Shown here: positions 1 through 7,553 of the stretch, one piece after another
How positions within the stretch are numbered: the first letter of the stretch is position 1
Layout of the letters: every line of letters starts with the position of its first letter
Origin: an uncultured Burkholderiales bacterium
Lineage (GTDB): Bacteria; Pseudomonadota; Gammaproteobacteria; Burkholderiales; Burkholderiaceae_C
Direction of reading: 5' to 3'
Length of the DNA stretch: 49,020 bases
NCBI GenBank assembly: GCA_945952065.1
Contig: CAMFGY010000034.1
Coordinates: forward strand, 1 to 49,020
Position numbers and translations under genes: made by a program
Notes under the pieces: generated by a model
What the model was told of the DNA's origin: nothing
Databases searched by the model: none
What the model saw: the letters and a program-made list of their open reading frames with translations, nothing else

Positions 1-77
1 ACTTTGTCTGCGGCATGTGCAACCCGCCGGCCCGCGCTGGCAAGGGCCGCGCCCAAGGCTCAATTCAAATGCACTGA
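1..77 (+). CDS. flhC: FlhC, C-terminal end (partial)
   Basis: The frame starting at base 3 is open from the window edge to a TGA at 75-77 and encodes the last 24 residues of a protein. It contains CGMC followed by NPPARAGKG. This matches the C-terminal zinc-finger half of FlhC, which in E. coli has a CxxC followed by QPPSRA and a basic tail. FlhC partners FlhD in the FlhD4C2 activator of flagellar class 2 genes. The position fits, since flhDC lies just upstream of motAB in enteric and Burkholderiales genomes and motA follows here after one gene. Only the tail is visible, so the call rests on the short motif plus synteny. Confidence 0.8.
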   Translation, partial: FVCGMCNPPARAGKGRAQGSIQMH

Positions 78-80
78 GGC

Positions 81-869
81 ATGTCGGCGAGTCCTTTCTT
101 GCCGACCTCGCCGCAAAGACTTGCCGCCGGGCTTGCCCCACTGATGCGCTGGCCAATGCCGGCGCTGCTCAGCTGGGGTTTGGCTTGGGCGGCATTTCTT
201 TTCTCGGGGCGCGCCGGCCTGGGGCCTTTGCAGGCCTTGCTGCTGGCCAGCAGCTTGGGCGCCGCTTTGGCGCTGCTGCATGCAGCGCGTTGGCGCCGCA
301 TCATGGTGGGCGTGGGCTTTCCGCTGTCGGTCTTGCTGTCGGGGCAGTTGGGGGGCGTGCCGGCCTGGGTCTGGCTGCTGCCCTTGGTCTTGCTGGCCTT
401 GACTTATCCCCGCCGCAGCTGGGGCGACGCCCCGATTTTTCCAACCCCGCGCCATGCCTTGTCGGCCTTGCGGGATTTCGCACCCTTGCGCGAGGGCGCG
501 CGGCTTTTGGATGCGGGTTGCGGCCTGGGCCATGGCCTGCGGGAGCTGCGGCGTGCTTATCCGCAGGCCCGAATTGAAGGCATCGAGTGGAGTGGGGTGT
601 TGGCGGCCTGGGTGGCGTGGCGTTGCCCTTGGGCCCAGATTCACCGCGGCGATATGTGGGCGCAAAGCTGGCAGCCTTATGGCCTCGTGTATGTCTTTCA
701 GCGCCCGGAGACCATGGCGCGGGTATGGGCCAAAGCCTGTGCGGAGTTGCCGCCGGCAGCCTGGCTGGTCAGCCTGGACTTTGCCGTGCCCGATCAAAAG
801 CCTCAGGCGCACCTGGACTTGCCGCGCGGCCACAGCCTGTGGGTCTACCAGATTCCTGCCCGCCAATGA
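81..869 (+). CDS. membrane-anchored class I SAM-dependent methyltransferase
   Basis: A 262-residue protein. The N-terminal ~110 residues hold about four hydrophobic segments (near 27-42, 49-66, 74-90 and 95-109), so it is probably membrane-anchored. The C-terminal half is a Rossmann methyltransferase: motif I LLDAGCGLGHG at 142-152 and an acidic motif II end (IEGIEWS, 165-171, E169), which should bind SAM and its ribose. The gene starts 3 bp after the flhC stop and ends about 120 bp before motA, so it is probably co-transcribed with flhDC. Its substrate is unknown. It does not resemble FliB flagellin lysine methylase by motif or length. A flagellar role is inferred only from position. Confidence 0.8.
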   Translation: MSASPFLPTSPQRLAAGLAPLMRWPMPALLSWGLAWAAFLFSGRAGLGPLQALLLASSLGAALALLHAARWRRIMVGVGFPLSVLLSGQLGGVPAWVWLLPLVLLALTYPRRSWGDAPIFPTPRHALSALRDFAPLREGARLLDAGCGLGHGLRELRRAYPQARIEGIEWSGVLAAWVAWRCPWAQIHRGDMWAQSWQPYGLVYVFQRPETMARVWAKACAELPPAAWLVSLDFAVPDQKPQAHLDLPRGHSLWVYQIPARQ

Positions 870-932
870 CTGGGTTAAGCCGGTCAAAACCGCTCAGATG
901 CAAGGACTGAGTCACACGCGCTGACGGCACAC

Positions 933-959
933 TCAAGAGACATCAATCCCCGCCGATAT
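933..959 (+). promoter_or_regulatory. candidate sigma-28 (FliA) promoter of motA
   Basis: TCAAG (933-937), a 14-bp spacer and GCCGATAT (952-959) match the FliA consensus TAAAG/TCAAG-N14-GCCGATAA with one mismatch in the -10 element. It sits 29 bp before the motA start. Stator genes are normally class 3, FliA-dependent genes, which supports the call. Confidence 0.65.
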
Positions 960-988
960 GGGCAGGGAAGCATCACTCAACAAACACT

Positions 989-1849
989 ATGTTCGTCATC
1001 ATCGGCTGGGCCATTTCCATGGCTTGCATCTTCGGCGTCTACATTGCCCACGGCGGCAATATCAGCGTCATCTTGCATGCCTTGCCTTTTGAGGTCACCA
1101 CCATCTTGGGCGCCGCCATTGGGGCGTTTTTGGCGAACAACCAGATGAAGGTTGTGAAGGCGGCCGTGGCGGGCCTGGGTAGCTGCTTCAAGGGCAGCAA
1201 GTTCAGCAAGGCTCGTTATATGGAGCTGCTGGCGCTGATGTACGACATCTTGCAAAAGGCCCGCAAAGAGGGTCTGATGTCGATTGAAAAAGACGTGGAG
1301 GACCCGCACTCCTCGCCCTTGTTTCAGAAGTACCCCACCGTTGGCAATGACCACCATGTCACCGAGTTCATTACCGATTACCTGCGCATGATGGTGTCTG
1401 GCAATTTGAACGCGCATGAGATCGAGTCGCTGATGGATGCCGAAATCGAGACCCACCATGCCGAAGAGCATGCGGCCGTGGCCGCTTTGCAGCGCATTGC
1501 GGGCGGCCTTCCGGCCTTCGGCATCGTGGCGGCGGTGCTGGGCGTGGTGAACACCATGGGCGCGGTGGGGCAGCCCCCGGCGGTGCTGGGCGGCATGATC
1601 GGCTCGGCCCTGGTCGGTACTTTTTTGGGCATCTTGATGGCTTACGGTTTTGCCGAACCCCTGGCGGGCTTGCTGGAGCAAAAAGTGGAAGACGCCGGCA
1701 AGGAGTTGCAGTGCATCAAGACCACCTTGTTGGCCAGCATGCAGGGCTATGCGCCCCAGGTGGCCATCGAGTTCGGCCGCAAGGTGCTGTTCTCGGGGGA
1801 CCGCCCCAGCTTCTCTGAACTCGAAGGCCATGTGAAGGGCAAGAAGTGA
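989..1849 (+). CDS. motA: MotA, flagellar stator protein
   Basis: A 286-residue inner-membrane protein that with MotB forms the proton-driven stator. Four membrane segments are visible: two N-terminal (about 3-21 and 33-50) and two C-terminal (about 170-192 and 203-224). The cytoplasmic loop keeps R92 and E100, the counterparts of E. coli R90 and E98 that contact FliG. P175 and P224 match the conserved P173 and P222. The start at 989 gives the usual MotA N-terminus and lies just behind a sigma-28 promoter. motB follows 57 bp later. The length is normal for the proton-type family. Confidence 0.95.
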   Translation: MFVIIGWAISMACIFGVYIAHGGNISVILHALPFEVTTILGAAIGAFLANNQMKVVKAAVAGLGSCFKGSKFSKARYMELLALMYDILQKARKEGLMSIEKDVEDPHSSPLFQKYPTVGNDHHVTEFITDYLRMMVSGNLNAHEIESLMDAEIETHHAEEHAAVAALQRIAGGLPAFGIVAAVLGVVNTMGAVGQPPAVLGGMIGSALVGTFLGILMAYGFAEPLAGLLEQKVEDAGKELQCIKTTLLASMQGYAPQVAIEFGRKVLFSGDRPSFSELEGHVKGKK

Positions 1850-1906
1850 GCGTGATCGAGCTTCATGTCTTGCGGCCCATGAGGGCTGAGCCCGCAGGAG
1901 GCTGGC

Positions 1907-2863
1907 ATGGCCGGTGACGCCAAAAAGCTCCAACCCATCATCATCAAGCGGGTCAAGAAGGGTGGCCATGCCGCCCATGGCGGCGCTTGGAAGATTGCCT
2001 ACGCCGACTTCGTGACGGCCATGATGGCCTTCTTTTTGCTGATGTGGCTGCTGGGCTCCACCACCGAGGGCGACAAAAAAGGCATCGCGGACTACTTTGG
2101 TTCGCCCTTGAAAGTGGCCATGCAAGGGGGCTCCGGCTCGGGGGACTCTTCGCATGTGGTCAAAGGCGGCGGCAAAGACCTGACCCGCGAGACCGGTCAG
2201 GTCAAGTCGGGGGACGTTGAGGCCAAGCAACGCTCGTTCAGCTTGCGGGCCTTGAAAGAAGAGCAGCGCAAGGCCGAGCGCGCTCGGCTGGAGCAACTCA
2301 AAGACAAAGTCGAAAAAGTGCTGGCCGAAAACCCGCAGCTGGCGGCCATGGCCTTGGGCGGGCAAATCCGGCTCGACATGACCAAAGAGGGCTTGCGCAT
2401 TCAAATCGTTGACGAGAACAATCGCCCCATGTTCGACAGTGGCAGCGCGGTGGTCAAACCTCATATGCGGCAATTGCTCAGAGAGCTGGGTTCGGTCTTG
2501 GCCGAGGTGCCCAACCGGCTCACGCTGGAAGGCCATACCGATGCCCAGCCTTTTTCGGGCGGTGATCGGGGCTATAGCAATTGGGAGTTGTCCGCCGACC
2601 GCGCCAACGCCTCGCGTCGAGAATTGATTGCCGGAGGTTTGCCCGAGCCCCGTACATTGCGGGTTCAAGGCTTGGCCTCCAGCAAGTTGTTGGACAGCAA
2701 ACAGCCTGAAAGCCCGATCAATCGGCGCATCAGCATCATCGTCATGAACCGGGACGCCGAGGACGCGGTCTTGAAGAACCTGCCACCCGATGAACCCAGC
2801 ACCGAGGGCGACGATGCGAATGCCGAAAAAAATCCCTCAAGTTCTGCCCCCAAGCCCCGATAA
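1907..2863 (+). CDS. motB: MotB, peptidoglycan-anchored stator protein
   Basis: A 318-residue partner of MotA. After a basic N-terminus comes a single membrane helix (about 31-53, AYADFVTAMMAFFLLMWLLG), with D34 in the place of the proton-accepting Asp32 of E. coli. A periplasmic linker leads to an OmpA-like peptidoglycan-binding domain (about 160-285), including LTLEGHTDAQPF and the NRRISI segment. The acidic/serine-rich tail is dispensable in homologues. The start has a strong AGGAGG ribosome site 5-6 bp upstream. The gene is in an operon with motA and cheY. Confidence 0.95.
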   Translation: MAGDAKKLQPIIIKRVKKGGHAAHGGAWKIAYADFVTAMMAFFLLMWLLGSTTEGDKKGIADYFGSPLKVAMQGGSGSGDSSHVVKGGGKDLTRETGQVKSGDVEAKQRSFSLRALKEEQRKAERARLEQLKDKVEKVLAENPQLAAMALGGQIRLDMTKEGLRIQIVDENNRPMFDSGSAVVKPHMRQLLRELGSVLAEVPNRLTLEGHTDAQPFSGGDRGYSNWELSADRANASRRELIAGGLPEPRTLRVQGLASSKLLDSKQPESPINRRISIIVMNRDAEDAVLKNLPPDEPSTEGDDANAEKNPSSSAPKPR

Positions 2864-2890
2864 AACTCTCTAGCCCTTGCGAGGAAAGCC

Positions 2891-3283
2891 ATGAGCACAG
2901 ACATGAAATTTTTGGTTGTTGACGACTTCTCCACGATGCGGCGTATCGTGCGCGGCCTGCTGAAGGAGATCGGCTACAACAACTGCGAAGAAGCCGAAGA
3001 CGGGGTGGAAGCCCTGAACATGCTGAAGCAAGCCAAGTTTGACTTTGTGGTCAGCGATATCAATATGCCCAATATGACGGGCTTCGAATTGCTCAAGGCC
3101 ATCAAGGAAGACCCCAGCCTGAAGCACCTGCCGGTGCTGATGGTGACCGCCGAAGCGCGCAAAGAGGACATCGTGCTGGCGGCCCAGTCGGGCGCTGCAG
3201 GCTACATCGTCAAGCCTTTCACCAAGGCGACGCTGGAGGAAAAGGTTCAGAAAATCATGCAAAAACTGGCCGCTGCGGCCTGA
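2891..3283 (+). CDS. cheY: CheY, chemotaxis response regulator
   Basis: A 130-residue single-domain receiver. All key residues are present: acidic pair D11/D12, phospho-acceptor D56, T86 and K108, one residue off the E. coli D57/T87/K109 numbering. Phospho-CheY binds FliM and reverses motor rotation. A GAGGAAA ribosome site precedes the ATG. It lies 27 bp after motB and 14 bp before cheZ. The usual cheA, cheW, cheR, cheD and cheB genes are not between motB and cheY here, so the rest of the chemotaxis set must be elsewhere. Confidence 0.95.
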   Translation: MSTDMKFLVVDDFSTMRRIVRGLLKEIGYNNCEEAEDGVEALNMLKQAKFDFVVSDINMPNMTGFELLKAIKEDPSLKHLPVLMVTAEARKEDIVLAAQSGAAGYIVKPFTKATLEEKVQKIMQKLAAAA

Positions 3284-3297
3284 GCGGGGGGAACACC

Positions 3298-3933
3298 ATG
3301 TCGATCGATCAACTGAGCAAGTTGCATGTGGGCACCGATCCCCTGCAGGTGTCCCCGGAGGTGTTTCAGCAAATCGGCACCATCACCCGGGTGCTGCATG
3401 ACACCATGCAGCAGCTTGGCGTCATGCCCAAGCTGCAAGTCGCCACCGATGGCTTGCCCGACGCCCGCAGCCGGCTGAGCTATATCGCCACTAAGACGGC
3501 GGCGGCGGCCAACAAGGTCTTGAACTCTGTCGATCAAGCCAAGGAAGACCACGCCTTCATCTCCAAAGCCACCAATGAAATGGCGGCCGCATTGGTGGCT
3601 GATCCGGTCAAGGCGGTGGCCAGTGGCGCGGTGCTGAACTTCGTCAAGGAAGTCGAGTCCCGCACGGCCCGCATCGATGGCCATTTGACCGACATCATGA
3701 TGGCGCAAGACTTCCATGATCTCACCGGTCAGGTGGTGGCCAAGGTGGTGACCCTGGCCAATGATCTGGAAGACAGCTTGGTCAAGCTGCTGGTCTCCAT
3801 CGTGCCGCCCGAGCAGCGCGAAAAGGTGGACCCCAATATCTTGCAAGGCCCCGTGGTCAACCCCGAAGGTCGCACCGATGTGGTGGCCGATCAGGGCGAA
3901 GTGGACGATCTGCTGGCCAGCCTCGGTTTCTGA
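3298..3933 (+). CDS. cheZ: CheZ, CheY-P phosphatase
   Basis: A 211-residue helical protein that removes the phosphate from CheY-P. The active-site segment TDIMMAQDFHDLTGQV (131-146) keeps D141 and Q145, the counterparts of E. coli D143 and the catalytic Q147. The extreme C-terminus VDDLLASLGF is the conserved CheY-docking peptide. The start has a GGGGGAA ribosome site. The gene ends the mot-che transcription unit, with a hairpin terminator about 20 bp past the stop. Confidence 0.95.
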   Translation: MSIDQLSKLHVGTDPLQVSPEVFQQIGTITRVLHDTMQQLGVMPKLQVATDGLPDARSRLSYIATKTAAAANKVLNSVDQAKEDHAFISKATNEMAAALVADPVKAVASGAVLNFVKEVESRTARIDGHLTDIMMAQDFHDLTGQVVAKVVTLANDLEDSLVKLLVSIVPPEQREKVDPNILQGPVVNPEGRTDVVADQGEVDDLLASLGF

Positions 3934-3954
3934 GTTTTCGGCTTGCCTCAAAAG

Positions 3955-3976
3955 AACCCGCGTCAGGCGGGTTTTT
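3955..3976 (+). terminator. rho-independent terminator after cheZ
   Basis: AACCCGC (3955-3961), a 5-nt loop, GCGGGTT (3967-3973) and a short T-run form a compact terminator 22 bp downstream of the cheZ stop. It separates motAB-cheYZ from the flhBA-flhF-fliA unit. Confidence 0.7.
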
Positions 3977-4110
3977 GCTTTTTGGGTCGGCGGTTTTTGC
4001 CCCACATGCGGCCTGAACCGGCGATCAGCCCAGCGCTTGCCCGCAGCTCGCTGCAGCGATCGGTACTTTGTCACGCCAAAGGACGGCCGGTTTTACCGAT
4101 CTTTTCTGGC

Positions 4111-4137
4111 TTAAGTTTTTGCGGTCACCGCGAACAA
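4111..4137 (+). promoter_or_regulatory. weak sigma-28-like promoter before flhB
   Basis: TTAAGTTT (4111-4118), 11 bp and GCGAACAA (4130-4137) have the exact FliA spacing with 7/8 and 5/8 matches to TAAAGTTT and GCCGATAA. flhB needs a promoter here because a terminator follows cheZ. The -10 match is poor, so an FlhDC-activated sigma-70 promoter is an equal alternative. Confidence 0.3.
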
Positions 4138-4180
4138 TGGACCTGCGAGCAATTTCTAAGCTCGCCCAAGCTCCATTGCC

Positions 4181-5362
4181 ATGGCCGACCAAGACGCACA
4201 AGACAGAAATTTACCGGCCTCAGCCAAAAAGATCGAAAGATCTCGGGCTGAGGGCCAGCTGCCGCGTTCCCGGGATCTGCCTCATTTCGCCATGATGGTG
4301 GCGGGTGGCGCGCTGCTCAGCGTGGGCGGCCCGCGCATCGTCGATTCGCTGCAGCAAATGCTGGTCTATGCCCTGCATTTCGACGCCAGCATGTTGGCCC
4401 AGGCGGACTTCATGGGCACGCGGCTGATGGACCTGACGCTGCGCTTTTTGGCCTTGATGCTGCCCATCAGCTTGTTTCTGTGTCTGGTGGCGGTGGCCAG
4501 CAATATCGCCTCGGGCGGCTGGAACTGGACCTTGAAGCCGCTGGCACCGAAGTTCTCCCATCTGAACCCGATCAGCGGCATTGGCCGCTTGTTCAGCGGG
4601 CAGGGCGTGGGCCAGGCCTTGAAGGCGGTGGTCTTGGCCTTGGTGTTGGGCGCGGTGGGCGCCGTGGTGCTGAAGGATCGCATGGCCAGCTTCGTGGGCA
4701 TCATGTCCGTGCCGCTGCCCGCGGCTTTGACTTATGCGGGCCATCAATTGATGGGCGGCGCGGTTTTTCTGGGCGTGGCCCTGGCCTTGTTTGCGGCCAT
4801 CGACGTGCCTTTGCAGCGCCAGCTGTACATGCGGCGCATGCGCATGACCCGCGAAGAGGTCAAGCAAGAAATGAAAGAGGCCGAGGGTAACCAGGAAATC
4901 AAGGCCAAGATCCGCGCCAAGATGCGTGAGGCCTCGCGCCGCCGCATGATGGCCGCCGTGCCAACGGCCGATTTGGTCGTGATGAACCCCACCCACTATG
5001 CGGTCGCCCTGAAGTACGACGACGCCAGCATGGCCGCCCCGCGCGTGGTGGCCAAGGGCGCAGACCTGCTGGCCATGAAGATCCGTGATCTGGCCAAGGA
5101 TTGCAAGGTGCCGGTGCTGCAGTCGCCGGTGCTGGCACGGGCGCTGTATGCCCACGCCGAGCTGGACAAAGAGATCCCGGTCAGCCTGTTCTCGGCCGTG
5201 GCCCAGGTCTTGGCTTATGTGTACCAGATGAAGGCGGCGATGGCCGGCCGTGGTCCGACGCCGGATCTGCCGAACCCGCCGGTGCCACCGGAACTCGACC
5301 CCCACAACAAACCTGGCTCGGGCTTGCCAGCCGACCCCGATCTGGAAGGTGACGAAGACTGA
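4181..5362 (+). CDS. flhB: FlhB, flagellar type III export switch protein
   Basis: A 393-residue inner-membrane component of the flagellar export gate. The N-terminus has the typical polar segment ending in KKIERSRAEGQLPRSRDL. Four membrane helices follow (within about 35-60, 85-110, 145-165 and 185-208), then a cytoplasmic domain with the autocleavage motif NPTH at 269-272, the same numbering as in Salmonella. Cleavage there switches export from rod/hook to filament substrates. The tail after about residue 350 is a proline- and acid-rich extension. The TGA stop overlaps the flhA ATG by one base, so the two are translationally coupled. Confidence 0.96.
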   Translation: MADQDAQDRNLPASAKKIERSRAEGQLPRSRDLPHFAMMVAGGALLSVGGPRIVDSLQQMLVYALHFDASMLAQADFMGTRLMDLTLRFLALMLPISLFLCLVAVASNIASGGWNWTLKPLAPKFSHLNPISGIGRLFSGQGVGQALKAVVLALVLGAVGAVVLKDRMASFVGIMSVPLPAALTYAGHQLMGGAVFLGVALALFAAIDVPLQRQLYMRRMRMTREEVKQEMKEAEGNQEIKAKIRAKMREASRRRMMAAVPTADLVVMNPTHYAVALKYDDASMAAPRVVAKGADLLAMKIRDLAKDCKVPVLQSPVLARALYAHAELDKEIPVSLFSAVAQVLAYVYQMKAAMAGRGPTPDLPNPPVPPELDPHNKPGSGLPADPDLEGDED

Positions 5363-7470
5363 TGAACGCGCTGATCGCTCAATTGCAGACCTTGTTGGGG
5401 CCCCGGGCCGCCGTGCTGGGCGCGCTCGGTGCGCCTGTGGCAGTGATTCTGGTGCTGTCCATGATGGTGCTGCCGCTGCCGCCCTTTGCGCTGGACTTGA
5501 TGTTCACCTTCAACATCGCCATGGCGGTGATGGTGATGATGGTGGCTGCTCACATGGTCAAGCCGCTGGACTTTGCGGCCTTCCCGACGGTGCTGCTGCT
5601 GACCACCTTGCTGCGCTTGTCGCTGAACGTGGCCTCCACCCGCGTCGTGTTGATGGAAGGCCACACCGGCACCGGCGCCGCGGGCAAGGTGATTGAGGCC
5701 TTTGGCCACTTCCTGATCGGCGGCAACTTTGCCGTGGGTTTGATCGTGTTTGCGATTTTGGTGGTGATCAACTTCATCGTGGTCACCAAGGGTGCGGAGC
5801 GGATTGCCGAAGTGGGCGCGCGTTTCACCTTGGACGCCATGCCCGGCAAGCAGATGGCGGTGGACGCCGACCTGAATGCGGGCCTGATCAACGAGGCCGA
5901 GGCCAAGCGCCGCCGCGCCGAACTCAGCGACGAAGCTGATTTCTTTGGCTCCATGGACGGTGCCAGCAAATTCGTGCGCGGCGATGCGGTCGCGGGCATG
6001 TTGATTCTGGTCATCAACATCGTCGGGGGCTTCATCATCGGCATGGCCCAGCACGGTCTGTCGGCCGGGCAGGCGGCGGACTCCTACATTTTGTTGGCGG
6101 TGGGCGATGCGCTGGTGGCGCAGGTGCCGGCCTTGCTGATCTCGGTGGCCGCGGCCATGGTGGTGTCGCGCGTGGGCACCGACAAAGACATCGGCAGCCA
6201 GATCGGCCGTCAGGTGTTCGGTTCGGCCAAATCGCTGGCCATCACCGCCGGCGTGATCGGCATGCTGGGCCTGATCCCGGGCATGCCGCATCTGGTGTTC
6301 TTGATGATTGCCGGTGGCCTGGGCTATTTGGCCTGGTGGTTGCGCACCCGCGAGCAGGCCCAGGAAAAGGCCGCCAAAGCCAGCGCCGCCGCGCCGGCCG
6401 TGCCCACCGGCGAGCCCAATGGCGAGGCCAGCTGGGACGACCTCATTCCCATCGACACCCTGGGCCTGGAGGTGGGCTACCGCCTGATCAGCCTGGTCGA
6501 CAAGGCCCGCGAAGGCGATTTGCTCAGCCGCATCAAGGGCGTGCGGCGCAAATTCGCGCAAGAGGTGGGTTTCTTGCCCCCCGCGGTGCACATCCGAGAC
6601 AACCTGGAGCTGCGCCCCAGCCAATACCGTCTGAGCCTGCGTGGCGCGGTGGTGGGCGAGGCCGAAGCCTTCCCGGGCATGTGGCTGGCCATCAACCCCG
6701 GTCATGCCACCCAAAAACTGATCGGCACACAGACCACCGACCCCGCTTTCGGCCTGCCGGCGGTCTGGATCGAAGACCGGCAAAAGGAAATGGCGCAAAT
6801 GGCGGGATTTACCGTGGTTGATTGTTCGACCGTGGTGGCCACCCATCTTTCACACTTGATGCAGGTCCACGCAGCCAAGTTGCTGGGCCGGGTGGAGACC
6901 CAGGCATTGGTCGAACACCTGACAAAACAAGCGCCTCAACTGATCGAAGACGTGATTCCAAAAATGGTCGGCATCGCAACATTGCAAAGAGTTCTCCAGC
7001 TGCTGCTGGAGGAGGGCGTGCACATCCGTGACATGCGCTCCATTGTCGAGTGCATCGCCGAGAACGGCGCCGCCGCCAATGTGGCCAATGACCCGGCCGA
7101 GCTGGCCCGCCGCATCCGCACGCACATCGCCCCAGCCATCGTGCAGCAGATCTATGGCCCGGTGAAAGAGCTGGACGTGATTGCCCTGGAGCCAGAGCTG
7201 GAGCGTCTGGTCACCCAGGCCCTGAATTCCCCCCACGGCGCCGCCCTGGACCCCGGTGTCGCCGACACCCTGGCCCGCAGCGCCGCCGAAACCTCGCAAG
7301 CCCAGGAAGACCGTGGCGTGCCCGCTTGCTTGCTGGTGCCCGACCTGATCCGTGCGCCCATGGCCAAGCTGCTGCGTCGTGCGGCGCCGCGCCTGAAGGT
7401 GCTGGGCCACAGCGAGATTCCTGAAACGCATTCCATCCGCATCGGTTCCATCATCGGAGGCACCGTATGA
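5362..7470 (+). CDS. flhA: FlhA, flagellar type III export gate protein
   Basis: A 702-residue export-gate protein with about eight N-terminal membrane helices (residues ~20-310) and a large cytoplasmic domain that docks chaperone-substrate complexes. The family block RFTLDAMPGKQM (154-165) and the loop with K203, R206 and D208 are present; D208 matches the proton-coupling Asp208 of Salmonella FlhA. The length is normal. It is coupled to flhB by a 1-bp overlap. At its 3' end the stop codon overlaps the ATG of a 28-codon mini-ORF, described separately. Confidence 0.96.
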   Translation: MNALIAQLQTLLGPRAAVLGALGAPVAVILVLSMMVLPLPPFALDLMFTFNIAMAVMVMMVAAHMVKPLDFAAFPTVLLLTTLLRLSLNVASTRVVLMEGHTGTGAAGKVIEAFGHFLIGGNFAVGLIVFAILVVINFIVVTKGAERIAEVGARFTLDAMPGKQMAVDADLNAGLINEAEAKRRRAELSDEADFFGSMDGASKFVRGDAVAGMLILVINIVGGFIIGMAQHGLSAGQAADSYILLAVGDALVAQVPALLISVAAAMVVSRVGTDKDIGSQIGRQVFGSAKSLAITAGVIGMLGLIPGMPHLVFLMIAGGLGYLAWWLRTREQAQEKAAKASAAAPAVPTGEPNGEASWDDLIPIDTLGLEVGYRLISLVDKAREGDLLSRIKGVRRKFAQEVGFLPPAVHIRDNLELRPSQYRLSLRGAVVGEAEAFPGMWLAINPGHATQKLIGTQTTDPAFGLPAVWIEDRQKEMAQMAGFTVVDCSTVVATHLSHLMQVHAAKLLGRVETQALVEHLTKQAPQLIEDVIPKMVGIATLQRVLQLLLEEGVHIRDMRSIVECIAENGAAANVANDPAELARRIRTHIAPAIVQQIYGPVKELDVIALEPELERLVTQALNSPHGAALDPGVADTLARSAAETSQAQEDRGVPACLLVPDLIRAPMAKLLRRAAPRLKVLGHSEIPETHSIRIGSIIGGTV

Positions 7471-7553
7471 AGAGCCCCTACGCTCGCATTCGCTCCCTTT
7501 CCCCCAAGGGGATGCAGGCCTCCTTTGAGGCGGCTCGGCAGGAGGCCGTATGA
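7467..7553 (+). CDS. 28-residue mini-ORF linking flhA and flhF
   Basis: A small open frame fills the gap between flhA and flhF. Its ATG overlaps the flhA stop (ATGA at 7467-7470) and its TGA overlaps the flhF start (ATGA at 7550-7553). The peptide starts MKSPYARIRS, has no recognisable domain and is basic overall. The AGGAGG-like site at 7540-7544 lies inside it and serves flhF. It may be a coupling leader rather than a functional peptide, or simply a repeat-like insertion that happens to stay open. No ribosome site is needed if ribosomes re-initiate from flhA. Confidence 0.3.
   Translation: MKSPYARIRSLSPKGMQASFEAARQEAV

Noticed and set aside
977-2668. 563-codon minus-strand frame opposite motA and motB
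   Set aside because: motA and motB have full family motifs on +; the minus frame is His/Gln-rich shadow sequence with no domain.
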